64,000 bases of DNA. Origin: Microlunatus flavus. Lineage in GTDB: Bacteria > Actinomycetota > Actinomycetes > Propionibacteriales > Propionibacteriaceae. Both the position numbers and the translations under genes were made by a program. The notes beneath the pieces are model-generated. The model was not told the DNA's origin and made no database searches. It saw only the letters and a program-made list of their open reading frames with translations. This document shows positions 6,883 through 16,663 of the stretch, in pieces. How positions within the stretch are numbered: position 1 is the stretch's first letter; each line of letters opens with the position of its first letter. The stretch lies in assembly GCF_900110855.1 (NCBI RefSeq), contig NZ_FOFA01000006.1, positions 124,001 through 188,000 on the forward strand, in the 5' to 3' direction.

Positions 6883-8067
6883 ATGACACGCACTCCACGC
6901 AACGGCTGGTTCGGGATCGCCGCGGTCGCCGTGGGTTCCTTCGGAACCGTCCTCTCCGAGTTCCTCCCCATCGGGCTCCTCCCCTCGATCGCCGCCGACC
7001 TCGGCGTCTCGATCGGGGTCGCCGGGCTGATGGTCGTCGTGACCGGCCTGGCGGCCGCCGTCGCCGCGCCCGTCGTGACCGTCGCGACCTCGCGCCTCGA
7101 CCGACGCACCGTCCTCGTCGGCCTCAGTGCGGTGCTCGTCCTCGCCGACGTCGTCGCCGCTGCTGCCGGAACGTTCCCGGTCCTGCTGCTGGCGCGGGTC
7201 CTGCTCGGCGTCGCGCTCGGCGGGTTCTGGGCCGTGGGCCCCAGCACCGCACCGCGGCTCGTCGACGCGACGGAGGCCATCCGCGCGACGTCGCTCGTCA
7301 CCGCGGGCATCTCGGTCGCGGCCGTCGTCAGCCTGCCCCTCGGCGCCTTCGTCGCCGCGACGTCGACCTGGCGCCTCGCGTTCGTCATCGGCGCCGCGCT
7401 CGGCGTGATCGCCGTCGTGCTGCAGCTGGTCGCGCTCCCCGCGATCCCCTCCCTGCAACGCGTCAAGCCCGTCGCGCTCACGGCCCTGTTCCGCGTGCCC
7501 CTCGCCCGGGTCGGTCTGGCCGTCGCGGCGCTGCTGTTCGCGGCGCAGTTCGCCGCGTACACCTACGTCAGCCCGTTCCTCCAGGACACCGCGAGGATCA
7601 GCCCCGAGGTCGTCTCCGTCGCGCTGCTCGTGTTCGGCGTCTCCGGGATCGTCGGCAACTTCGTCACCGGCGCCGCGCTCGCCCGCTCCGTGCCGACCAC
7701 GCTGGCGACCGGTGGCCTCGTGCTCGCCGCCGCCGCGGCGCTGCTCCCGTTCCTCGCGCACCGGTCCGTCGCCGTGTTCGCGCTCCTCGTGGTCTGGGGG
7801 CTCGTGTGGGGCGGGCTGCCGCTCGGCCTGCAGACCTGGATGGTCGGCGCGACACCGCAGGGAGCCCAAGCGGGCCTGGCGATGTTCGTCACGACGAACC
7901 AGATCGCCCTCGCGGTCGGCTCCACCCTCGGCGGGGTCGTCGTGACCGTGTCGGGGATCGCCGTCGACTTCCGGTTCGCCGCGGTCCTCGCGCTCCTCGG
8001 CACGGCCGTGCTGGTCCTGCTCGGCCTGCCCGCCCTGCGGGCCCGCGTCGCCGGCGCCCACGACTGA
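6883..8067 (+). CDS. MFS transporter, drug:H+ antiporter-1-like
   Basis: 394 residues with about twelve hydrophobic segments. It starts in the first helix (GWFGIAAVAVGSFGTVLSEFLPIGLLP), has an Arg-rich cytoplasmic loop after helix 2 (SRLDRRT), and a helix 4-5 region ARVLLGVALGGFWAVGPSTAPR typical of the AraJ/Cmx/PbuE branch of 12-TM exporters. It likely exports a drug or metabolite by proton antiport. It follows the SnoaL-like gene in the same direction after 522 bp, and the two may share the TetR-type operator. Substrate unknown. Confidence 0.9.
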   Translation: MTRTPRNGWFGIAAVAVGSFGTVLSEFLPIGLLPSIAADLGVSIGVAGLMVVVTGLAAAVAAPVVTVATSRLDRRTVLVGLSAVLVLADVVAAAAGTFPVLLLARVLLGVALGGFWAVGPSTAPRLVDATEAIRATSLVTAGISVAAVVSLPLGAFVAATSTWRLAFVIGAALGVIAVVLQLVALPAIPSLQRVKPVALTALFRVPLARVGLAVAALLFAAQFAAYTYVSPFLQDTARISPEVVSVALLVFGVSGIVGNFVTGAALARSVPTTLATGGLVLAAAAALLPFLAHRSVAVFALLVVWGLVWGGLPLGLQTWMVGATPQGAQAGLAMFVTTNQIALAVGSTLGGVVVTVSGIAVDFRFAAVLALLGTAVLVLLGLPALRARVAGAHD

Positions 8068-8280
8068 CACCGACAGCGGCACACACGGACGCGCGGGACG
8101 CGGTGAACGACCCGTGTCGGGCGTGAGCCCGCGGAGGACGAGGACCGAGTTCTCGACGTCAGCCGACAGGGCTCGATGCGCCGGTCCGGCTCCCACGAAC
8201 CAGCAACCCGACGAGGTCCGCGACGGGCCCGCGATGTCCCCTGGCACGCTCGATTAGCGATGACACTTTGGAGACAGCAC

Positions 8281-8336
8281 TGTGCGGCCCTGAACCAAGG
8301 GGAGAATCAGGCGTTTCCCCTGGTCAGAGCCGCACA
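8281..8336 (-). terminator. Long imperfect hairpin downstream of rpoD
   Basis: TGTGCGGCCCTGAACCAAGG and onward (8281-8303) pairs with 8316-8336 to give a stem of about 20 bp with a few mismatches and a 12-nt loop. It begins 13 nt after the rpoD stop (minus strand) and about 215 nt after the convergent MFS gene, so it can act in both directions. There is no strong U-tract, as is common in very high-GC genomes. Confidence 0.65.
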
Positions 8337-8348
8337 GCGCTCAGATCG

Positions 8349-9797
<1,449 letters not shown>

Positions 9798-10395
9798 GAA
9801 GAAAGACCTCTCGACTGCTCTGGGCGTTTACGGGCAGGGCTCGGCCAGTGGATGTCAACAGCCGCTCCAAGAAGCATTCTGGCACGGGCATCCAAAGACA
9901 CAAGGGCAGCCGAAGGGAAGTTTCTCAGGGTCGTTCAGGATGTTCGCTGGGCGAGGGCGCGTGGGACCGTGCCCACCGCCTTCCCGCCGTACCGAGCGCG
10001 AGCTCGGCGCGGCGCCCCATGGACGGTGGCGTCTGCTGCTGGATCGCGAAAGCCCTTGGCTCCTGGAGGACGCCGACCTCTTCGAGGCCCTTCGACAGGC
10101 TCAGGGAGCGTCCCCACGCCCACCTCGTCGAGGCCCTTCGACAGGCTCGGGCAGCGTCCCCACGCCCACCTCTTCGAGGCCCTTCGACAGGCTCAGGGAG
10201 CGTCCCCACGCCCACCTCTTCGAGGCCCTTCGACAGGCCCAGGGAGCGTCCCCACGCCCACCTCTTCGAGCCCTTCGACAGGCCCAGGGAGCGTCCCCAC
10301 GCCGACCTCTTCGAGGCCCTTCGACAGGCTCAGGGAGCGTTCCTGCGCCGACCTCTTGGACCCTTCGACAGGGCGAGATCAGGAAGCGAGCCGGG
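9798..10395. other. rpoD upstream region and repeat array
   Basis: About 280 bases directly upstream of rpoD (which reads leftward) should hold its promoter and a long leader; no clear -35/-10 pair can be singled out. The rest, from about 10075, is a tandem array of REP-like units that ends just before the convergent-side uspA stop. No gene is supported here. Confidence 0.5.
10075..10380. repeat. Tandem array of seven 46-bp REP-like units
   Basis: The core CCCTTCGACAGGCTCAGGG, followed by GAGCGTCCCCACGCCCACCTC and a short TTCGAGG link, begins at 10088, 10134, 10180, 10226, 10271, 10317 and 10361: a period of 44-46 bp. Individual units differ by single bases (GCTCAGGG or GCCCAGGG, ACGCCCAC or ACGCCGAC). 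The same core appears singly at 16012-16092 and 22511-22660, always between genes. Confidence 0.85.
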
Positions 10396-10806
10396 TCAGG
10401 GCTGCTCGGCCTTGACGGCCAGGACGGGGCAGGCGGCGTCCAGCAGGACGCGCTGGGCGTTGCTGCCGAGCAGGAGCTTGCCCACCGGTGAGCGGCGCCG
10501 CAGGCCAATCACGATGAACGCGGCCGACGTGGACTCGGCCAGGTCGAGCAGGTCCTCGGCGAGGTCGCCGCCGTCGGCCGAGCTCTCGAGCCGGTGGGCC
10601 ACCCCCGAGGTCTGCAGCTCCGACTCCAGCTCGGTGACGTCGTCCTCCGGCCCGTGCAGGACCACCAGGGACGCACTGCGCAGCGTCGCCTCCGCGACCG
10701 CGCGCCGCAGCGCGGCCCGGCCCTCCGGGCGCGAGCTGTAGCCGACGACGATCTGCGCCGCGTCGGGGCGCACGTCCTCGCGGCTCGTCTCGTCGACGAC
10801 GGTCAC
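10396..10806 (-). CDS. Universal stress protein family (UspA-like)
   Basis: 136 residues with one Usp domain: the first strand QIVVGYSSRPEGRAALRRAV, an acidic middle, and the nucleotide-binding tail IGLRRRSPVGKLLLGSNAQRVLLDAACPVLAV, which matches the G-2x-G-9x-G-(S/T) ATP-binding Usp motif. It starts at a GTG whose last bases overlap the TGA of the upstream ligase gene (GTGA at 10803-10806), so translation should be coupled. It likely serves as an ATP-binding stress or signalling partner of that enzyme. Confidence 0.9.
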   Translation of the reverse strand: MTVVDETSREDVRPDAAQIVVGYSSRPEGRAALRRAVAEATLRSASLVVLHGPEDDVTELESELQTSGVAHRLESSADGGDLAEDLLDLAESTSAAFIVIGLRRRSPVGKLLLGSNAQRVLLDAACPVLAVKAEQP

Positions 10807-12278
10807 GCGACCTCCCAGGTGTGGACGGGCTCGTTGCTGTGCATGAGCTCGGTGTAGCGGGCCAGCATGCCGTGCAGCGCCTCGTCGCGCGAGGCGCCGC
10901 CCTTCTCGAGCGCGGCCACCTGGTCGCTCTGCCACGTCGCCCCGTTGCGGCCGGTCAGGCAGCGCTGCTCCACGATGCCCAGCAGCCGGGTGATCTCGGA
11001 CTCCTCGACCTCCCACTGGCGCAGGCCGTTGGCGGCCAGCGGGACCAGGCGGCGCACGACCAGCTCGGTGACCGGGCACTGCCCCACCCCGGGCCAGTAG
11101 ACCTCCGCGTCGAGACCGTTGCGCACGCCGGCGGCGAAGTTGTCCGCCGCGGCCGCGAAGCTCATCTGCGACCAGACCGGGCGGTCCTGGCCGGCCAGCG
11201 CGCGGACCAGGCCGGCGAAGAAGGCCGCGTTGGCCATCGTGTCGACGACCGTCGGCCCGGCTGGCAGCACGCGGTTCTCCACCCGCAGGTGCGGAGCCCC
11301 GTCGTGGGTGTCGTAGACGGGCCGGTTCCAGCGGTAGACGGTGCCGTTGTGCAGCTTGAGCTCGGACAGCTCGGGCACGCCGCCGGACTCGAGGACGGCG
11401 ACCGGGTCCTCCTCCGAGCTGACCGGGAGGAGCACGCCGAAGTAGCGCGCGTTCTCCTCGAACAGGTCGAAGATCGAGGTGATCCAGCGCTCGCCGAACC
11501 AGACCCGGGGCCGTACGCCCTGGTTCTTGAGCTCCTCCGCGCGGGTGTCGGTGGCCTGCTCGAACAGCGGGATGCGCGACTCGGCCACGAGCCGCTTGCC
11601 GAACAGGAACGGGGAGTTCGCGCCGACCGCCACTTGGATGCCGGCGATCGCCTGCGCGGCGTTCCAGTAGCCGGCGAAGTCGTCGGGGCTGACCTGCAGG
11701 TGCACCTGGGTCGAGGTGCACGCGGCCTCCGGCATGATCGTGTCGGTCACCACGTGCAGGCGCTCGACGCCGTCGATGACGATCTCGATGTCCTCGCCCC
11801 GGGTCTCGAGGATCTGCCGGTCGAGCAGCGAGTAGCGCGGGTTCTCGCTGGTGGCGGCGGCGGTCACGTGCTCGGGCCGCAGCGTCGGCAGGATCCCGAT
11901 CATCACGGTGCTCGCCCCGGCCTCCTCGGCCCGCGGGTCGGCGTCGTTGAGCGACTGGCGCACCGACTGCTCGAAGGAGGAGAAGCCGAAGTCGGCCAGG
12001 CGGCGCGGGTCGACGTTGATCTCGATGTTGAAACGGCCGAGCTCGGTCTGGAACGACGGGTCGGCGATCTTGGCCAGCACCTCGGCGTTGCGCAGCGCCG
12101 GCTCGAAGTCGGCGTCGACCAGGTTCAGCTCGATCTCCAGCCCGGCCATCGGCCGCTCGAAGTCGAAGCGAGACTCCGTGAGCATCCGCGCGAGCACGTC
12201 GAGGCCGCGACGGACCTTCTGCCGGTGCTGCTTGCGGTCCTCGCGCGTGAACTGCGCGGCCTCGACCTCGGCTCCCAT
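10803..12278 (-). CDS. Glutamate-cysteine ligase family 2-like carboxylate-amine ligase
   Basis: 491 residues from ATG 12278, chosen because CAGGA lies about 8 nt upstream; an ATG at 12296 adds six residues but lacks such a site. The protein has the GCS2-family pattern: GLEIELNLVD near the N-terminus, TELGRFNIEINVDPRRL, ACTSTQVHLQV, a VGANSPFLFGKRL segment, and RVENRVLPAGPTVVDTMANAAFF. The conserved acidic residues of the metal and ATP site are in place. Members catalyse ATP-dependent gamma-glutamyl amide formation (as EgtA or GshA), but mycothiol-producing actinobacteria carry several paralogues with unassigned substrates. It is coupled to the Usp gene by a 4-bp overlap. Confidence 0.82.
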   Translation of the reverse strand: MGAEVEAAQFTREDRKQHRQKVRRGLDVLARMLTESRFDFERPMAGLEIELNLVDADFEPALRNAEVLAKIADPSFQTELGRFNIEINVDPRRLADFGFSSFEQSVRQSLNDADPRAEEAGASTVMIGILPTLRPEHVTAAATSENPRYSLLDRQILETRGEDIEIVIDGVERLHVVTDTIMPEAACTSTQVHLQVSPDDFAGYWNAAQAIAGIQVAVGANSPFLFGKRLVAESRIPLFEQATDTRAEELKNQGVRPRVWFGERWITSIFDLFEENARYFGVLLPVSSEEDPVAVLESGGVPELSELKLHNGTVYRWNRPVYDTHDGAPHLRVENRVLPAGPTVVDTMANAAFFAGLVRALAGQDRPVWSQMSFAAAADNFAAGVRNGLDAEVYWPGVGQCPVTELVVRRLVPLAANGLRQWEVEESEITRLLGIVEQRCLTGRNGATWQSDQVAALEKGGASRDEALHGMLARYTELMHSNEPVHTWEVA

Positions 12279-12439
12279 GGCGACATCCTGGCCCATCGCG
12301 CGCCAGCCCCGCACCCCCGTGCCCACGACCGCGCACCGAGGGCCGCCCGCGGGCCGGCACCGGCGCGTCGTCGGGTGCGCGCAGCCTGAGAAGTGCGCGG
12401 GACTTTGGGCAGAAACGGTCCACCGAAACCGCGTCCGAC

Positions 12440-12456
12440 TAGGGTCGTCGGTCGTG
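12440..12456 (+). promoter_or_regulatory. -10 element of a probable leaderless promoter
   Basis: TAGGGT (12440-12445) lies 8 nt before the GTG start of the S9 peptidase, and there is no Shine-Dalgarno. Transcription would begin at or next to the start codon. Confidence 0.5.
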
Positions 12457-14619
12457 AGTTCAGACGTATCGACCACACGCGACGACCTCCGACGACCACC
12501 CGTCGCCGATCGGCGGCCCACCGTGCGCGAGCACCACGGCGACGTGTTCACCGACCCGTACGAGTGGCTGCGCGACAAGTCCGACCCCGACGTGATCGCC
12601 TACCTCGAGGCGGAGAACGCCTACACGGCCGCGCTCACCGAGCACCTCGAACCCCTGACCGAGACGCTGTTCACCGAGCTGAAGGAGCGTACGCAGGAGA
12701 CCGACCTGTCGGTCCCCGTCTACGCCCGTCACAGCGGGCCGGAGGGCGACTCTGCCTGGTGGTACTACACCCGTACGCAGGAGGGCGCGGAGTACGCGCG
12801 CTACTGCCGGGCGCCCGCGACCGACCGGTTGGCCCCGCCGTCGCTGGACGCGCCCATCGAGGGCGAGACCGTCTACCTCGACGCGAACGTGGAGGCCGAC
12901 GGGCACGAGTTCTTCGACCTCGGCGCGCTCGCGGTCTCTCCCGGCGGTCACCTGCTCGCCTACTCCACCGACGTCACCGGCGCCGAGCGCTACACGCTGC
13001 GGGTCCGCGACCTGCGGACCGGCGAGGACCTGCCCGACACGGTCCTCGACGTCGCGCACGGTGCCTGCTGGGCCGGCGACGGCCACGTCTTCTACACCCG
13101 CTGCGACGAGGCCTGGCGGCCCTACGTCGTGCTGCGCCACCGCCTCGGCACGCCGGCCGACGACGACGCCGTGGTCCTCACCGAGACCGACGAGCGCTTC
13201 TGGCTCGGGGTCGACTCCAGCCGCGACGACCGCTGGCTCGTCTTCGGCTCCGGCAGCAAGCTGACCTCGGAGTACCGCCTGCTCGCCACCGACGACCCGG
13301 AGGGCACGCCGCGCGTCGTCGCGCCCCGCCGCCAGGGCGTCGAGTACACCGTCGAGCCGGCCGGCGACCGGCTGCTGGTCGTGCACAACGACGGCGCCGA
13401 GGACTTCGCGCTCGCGCAGGCCCCGCTCGACGCCACCAGCCACACCCAGTGGGAGCCGGTGCTGCCCGGCCAGGCCGGGGTGCGCCTGCTGGAGGTCGAC
13501 GCGTACGCCTCCCACGTCGTCGTCAGCCTGCGCCGCGACGGACTGAGCGGGCTGCACGTGATCCCCCGCGCCGAGGACGGCGCCCTGCTGCCGGGCGCCG
13601 ACGTCGGGTTCGACGAGCCGCTGTTCACCGTCGGTTCCTCCGGTTCCCCGGAGTACGTCACGCCGAGCATCCGCGTCGAGTACACCTCGATGCTCACCCC
13701 GCCGTCGGTCTACGACTACGACCTCGCGTCCGGCGGGCTGACCCTGCTCAAGCGCACCGCGGTGCTGCCCTCGGCGACGCAGGGGCCGTACGACCCCTCG
13801 GCGTACGTCCAGGAGCGGACCTGGGCGACCGCGCCCGACGGGGCCCGCGTGCCGATGTCGGTCGTGCGGCGGGCCGACGTCGCGCTCGACGGCTCCGCGC
13901 CGGCGCTGCTCTACGGCTACGGCTCCTACGAGATCCCCGTCGACCCGACGTTCTCGATCTCGCGGCTGTCGCTGCTCGACCGCGGCGTGGTCTACGCCGT
14001 CGCCCACGTCCGCGGGGGCGGCGAGCTCGGCCGCGCCTGGTACGACCAGGGCAAGGTGCTGGCCAAGGAGAACACCTTCACCGACTTCGCCGCGTGCGCG
14101 CAGCACCTCGTCGACGCGGGCTACACCAGCGCTGACCGCCTCGCCGCGCGTGGCGGCAGCGCCGGCGGCCTGCTCATGGGCGTGGTGGCCAACCGCTGGC
14201 CGGAACGGTTCGCGGCGATCCACGCGCAGGTGCCGTTCGTCGACGCGCTGACGACGATCCTGGACCCCGAGCTCCCGCTCACCGTGACCGAGTGGGAGGA
14301 GTGGGGCGACCCGCTGCACGACCCCGAGGTCTACCGCTACATGAAGGCGTACACGCCGTACGAGAACGTGACCCACGCCGACCACCCGGCCATCCTCGCC
14401 ACCACGAGCCTCAACGACACCCGCGTCTACTACGTCGAGCCGGCCAAGTGGGTCGCTGCGCTGCGCGCGACGGCCGGCGCCACGGCCACCCGGCCGGTGC
14501 TGCTCAAGACCGAGATGGTCGCCGGGCACGGGGGCGTCAGCGGGCGCTACGCGAGCTGGCGCGAGATCGCCTTCGAGAACGCGTGGGTCCTCGACCAGAT
14601 CGTGGGCAGGACTGGGTAG
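12454..14619 (+). CDS. ptrB: Oligopeptidase B / prolyl oligopeptidase family S9 peptidase
   Basis: 721 residues from GTG 12454. The N-terminal part (to about 420) is the seven-bladed propeller beginning with the typical DPYEWLRDKSDPDVIAYLEAEN; the C-terminal alpha/beta-hydrolase has the nucleophile S569 in ARGGSAGGLL, the Asp (about D655) in LNDTRV and H692 in AGHGGVSGRY. The DALTTILDPELPLTVTEWEEWGDP segment is characteristic of oligopeptidase B, which cleaves short peptides after basic residues in the cytoplasm. Divergent from the GCS2-like gene. Probably translated from a leaderless mRNA. Confidence 0.93.
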   Translation: MSSDVSTTRDDLRRPPVADRRPTVREHHGDVFTDPYEWLRDKSDPDVIAYLEAENAYTAALTEHLEPLTETLFTELKERTQETDLSVPVYARHSGPEGDSAWWYYTRTQEGAEYARYCRAPATDRLAPPSLDAPIEGETVYLDANVEADGHEFFDLGALAVSPGGHLLAYSTDVTGAERYTLRVRDLRTGEDLPDTVLDVAHGACWAGDGHVFYTRCDEAWRPYVVLRHRLGTPADDDAVVLTETDERFWLGVDSSRDDRWLVFGSGSKLTSEYRLLATDDPEGTPRVVAPRRQGVEYTVEPAGDRLLVVHNDGAEDFALAQAPLDATSHTQWEPVLPGQAGVRLLEVDAYASHVVVSLRRDGLSGLHVIPRAEDGALLPGADVGFDEPLFTVGSSGSPEYVTPSIRVEYTSMLTPPSVYDYDLASGGLTLLKRTAVLPSATQGPYDPSAYVQERTWATAPDGARVPMSVVRRADVALDGSAPALLYGYGSYEIPVDPTFSISRLSLLDRGVVYAVAHVRGGGELGRAWYDQGKVLAKENTFTDFAACAQHLVDAGYTSADRLAARGGSAGGLLMGVVANRWPERFAAIHAQVPFVDALTTILDPELPLTVTEWEEWGDPLHDPEVYRYMKAYTPYENVTHADHPAILATTSLNDTRVYYVEPAKWVAALRATAGATATRPVLLKTEMVAGHGGVSGRYASWREIAFENAWVLDQIVGRTG

Positions 14620-14784
14620 TAGACGTCTGGCACGTAAGTTCGGACGTTCCTGCATCCACCGGCGCGTCGCAGGAGAAATTACTTCCTAGGCACCCCTTGA
14701 CACCGACCCTCATCAGGGTTTCTTCAGGGCTGGCCAGGAATCCTTCGGCCCCTCTCACACGTTGAAGAGGTCGAAGGCAACGAT

Positions 14785-14800
14785 AAAGGAGGCCCACGTG
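14785..14800 (+). promoter_or_regulatory. Strong ribosome binding site deciding the sigB start
   Basis: AAAGGAGG at 14785-14792 lies 5 nt before GTG 14798. This fixes the start of the sigma factor and rules out the ATG at 14762 in the same frame. Confidence 0.85.
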
Positions 14801-15748
14801 GCCATTTCTGCTCGAAGCAGAGTGTCCGACGGCATCGATGGCAAGGACGCGGTCGGTCTATATCTCGAAGGCATTGCCAAGACGCCTCTCCTCACGGCCG
14901 AGGAGGAGGTCATGCTCGCCCGCCAGATCGAGCTCGGCCTCTACGCCGAGCACATCCTCTCGGGTGACGTGACGTCGGCCGAGCGCGGCAAGCACGCCAA
15001 GCGCCCGACCAAGGACGAGCTGGAGATCATCGTCGCCGAGGGCCAGGCGGCGATGCAGCGCTTCGTCACGGCCAACCTGCGCCTCGTGGTGTCGGTCGCC
15101 CGCAAGTACGGGCGCTCGCAGATGCCGCTGCTCGACCTGGTGCAGGAGGGCAACACGGGCCTGATCCGTGCGGTCGAGAAGTTCGACTACACCAAGGGCT
15201 TCAAGTTCTCGACCTACGGCACCTGGTGGGTCCGTCAGTCCATCAGCCGGGGCATCGCCCAGCAGGGGCGCATCGTCCGGCTGCCGGTGCACGTCGCCGA
15301 GCAGGTCAACCAGGTCGGCGCCGTGCGGCGCACCCTGGAGCGCCGCCTGGGCCGCGACCCCGAGATCGAGGAGATCGCGGCGGAGATGGACCTGGAGCCC
15401 GACCGGGTCCTCGACCTGATCCGGTACGGCCGCGACCACGTCAGCCTCGACGCCCCCGTCGAGGAGGGTGGGGACACGGCGCTCGGCGACCTCATCGCCC
15501 GCGAGCCGATGCCCGGCCCGGACGAGGTGTTCCTGGACGCCGAGGAGCACGCGCGGCTCGAGGAGATGCTCTCCACGCTCGACGAGCGGTCCGCCGACGT
15601 GGTCCGTCGTCGCTATGGCCTCGTCGACGGGCGCCAGGCTAAACTCGCCGACATCGGCGCCCTGTGGGGCATCACGGCCGAACGTGTCCGCCAGATCGAG
15701 CGGCACGCCATCGCCAAGCTGCGAGGAAAGTCGGTGCTGGCCGCGTAG
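14798..15748 (+). CDS. sigB: SigB-type RNA polymerase sigma factor, RpoD paralogue
   Basis: 316 residues from GTG 14798. It lacks the long N-terminal tail of RpoD and begins with AISARSRVSDGIDGKDAVGLYLEGIAKTPLL, region 1.2. Region 2 ([41 protein letters not shown]), region 3 (VRLPVHVAEQVNQVGAVRRTL) and region 4 (WGITAERVRQIERHAIAKLRGKS) are complete. This matches SigB of Corynebacterium/Mycobacterium and HrdD-like group 2 factors, which control general stress and stationary-phase genes with promoters close to those of SigA. A terminator follows its stop. Confidence 0.92.
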   Translation: MAISARSRVSDGIDGKDAVGLYLEGIAKTPLLTAEEEVMLARQIELGLYAEHILSGDVTSAERGKHAKRPTKDELEIIVAEGQAAMQRFVTANLRLVVSVARKYGRSQMPLLDLVQEGNTGLIRAVEKFDYTKGFKFSTYGTWWVRQSISRGIAQQGRIVRLPVHVAEQVNQVGAVRRTLERRLGRDPEIEEIAAEMDLEPDRVLDLIRYGRDHVSLDAPVEEGGDTALGDLIAREPMPGPDEVFLDAEEHARLEEMLSTLDERSADVVRRRYGLVDGRQAKLADIGALWGITAERVRQIERHAIAKLRGKSVLAA

Positions 15749-15791
15749 CCCCAACGCACAGCACGCTCGACGACCATCCCGTAGCTCTCCC

Positions 15792-15833
15792 GAGGCGACC
15801 CGGACCCCCCTCCGGGTCGCCTCGTTCTTTGTT
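15792..15833 (+). terminator. Rho-independent terminator of sigB
   Basis: GAGGCGACCCGGA (15792-15804) pairs perfectly with TCCGGGTCGCCTC (15811-15823) around a short C-rich loop, followed by a T-rich tail GTTCTTTGTT. This is the clearest intrinsic terminator in the window. Confidence 0.92.
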
Positions 15834-16011
15834 CCTCGCACCCGGTCGTGGCCCTTGCCCGTCGGGTCTTCCTCCTCGCTCGTCAGCCGCAGCCCCTCTT
15901 GCGCTGCCGCGATCTGGGCTGGGCTGACTCACTCGTCGTCCAGACTCGAGGACGGGCCGCTCCCTACCCGATGCTCGGAACGGCCGCTGCGCGTCGGGTG
16001 CGGGCCACGCT

Positions 16012-16092
16012 CCCTCAGCTGTCGAAGTGCTGGAACGCACCCTGAGCCCGTCGAGCCGCGGAACGCTCCCTGAGCTTGTCGAAGGGCCTCGA
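16012..16092. repeat. Cluster of three degenerate REP-like elements
   Basis: Units CCCTCAGCTGTCGAAG (16012), CCCTGAGCCCGTCGAG (16040) and CCCTGAGCTTGTCGAAGGG (16068) are spaced 28 bp apart and separated by GGAACGC-type links. They share the core of the 10-kb array but are in the opposite orientation. Confidence 0.7.
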
Positions 16093-16116
16093 AGAGGTTG
16101 GCGTTTCTCCTGCAGC

Positions 16117-16650
16117 TCAGAGGTCCGCGAGGAGGCGCGCCAGGGGTTCCGGGGTCGCGCCGGGCGGGAGGGCCTCGACGAGCAGGCGGGCGTAGGTGAT
16201 CTTGTGGCCGCTCCGGCCGGCGAGGAACCGGCGCAGCTGATGGACCAGCGGCCGGTCGCGCAGAGCCGGCTGGTGCTGCAGGCGGCGGAACGACGTCAGC
16301 TCGCCCTGGGCCTCCACGACCGCGAGCACCGCGCCCGGGCCGAGCGCGCGGATCAGCTCGTCCTCGAGGTCCGCGCGGCAGACCTGGAACCCCCGCTCCG
16401 CGAGCCCACCCGCACCCGCACCCACGCCCGCCCGGTCCAGGGCCCGCAGGATCCCCGGCGCCTCCGCCTCGTCGCAGAGGCCGAGGACGCGCTCGTCCGG
16501 TCCGACGAGCAGGTGGTGGACGATGCTCGTGGCCCCGCCCATCGCGACCACGTGGACCGCTGCGCCTGCGAGGTCGAGCCCCGCCGCGCCGGCGAGCGTC
16601 TCGACGGCGACCCGGTCGCTCTCCCCCTCGACGAGGACGGTCGTCGGCAC
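16117..16650 (-). CDS. Stand-alone TOPRIM-domain protein
   Basis: 177 residues. The N-terminus TTVLVEGESDRVAVETLA carries the invariant TOPRIM Glu and the GxSD motif as in OLD-family nucleases and DnaG-type domains; GATSIVHHLL and the VLGLCDEAEA segment fit the second acidic motif, although the classic DxD reads as D-E. The C-terminal half (FQVCRADLEDELIRALG, then a helical tail with GHKITYARLL) resembles the region after TOPRIM in OLD nucleases. No ATPase domain is fused or adjacent. It begins 13 nt after tesB and is probably co-transcribed with it. Role unknown; a nuclease or nucleotide-processing activity is inferred. Confidence 0.8.
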   Translation of the reverse strand: MPTTVLVEGESDRVAVETLAGAAGLDLAGAAVHVVAMGGATSIVHHLLVGPDERVLGLCDEAEAPGILRALDRAGVGAGAGGLAERGFQVCRADLEDELIRALGPGAVLAVVEAQGELTSFRRLQHQPALRDRPLVHQLRRFLAGRSGHKITYARLLVEALPPGATPEPLARLLADL

Positions 16651-16663
16651 GGCGCCGCCGAGG

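Larger units (their letters stand above)
15749..16116. other. Intergenic region: terminator plus three degenerate REP-like units
   Basis: Holds the sigB terminator (15792-15833) and, next to the convergent TOPRIM gene, three units of the CCCTGAGC...GTCGA repeat about 28 bp apart (16012-16092). The rest (15834-16010) shows no gene. Confidence 0.55.

Noticed and set aside
10075-10380. CRISPR array in the 46-bp repeats
   Set aside because: Repeat core and spacer are both repeated at every unit, spacers are not unique, no cas genes nearby, and the same core occurs singly elsewhere. REP-like elements fit better.
14690-14725. TTGACA at 14697 as the sigB -35
   Set aside because: No acceptable -10 at 16-18 bp; the match is probably chance.
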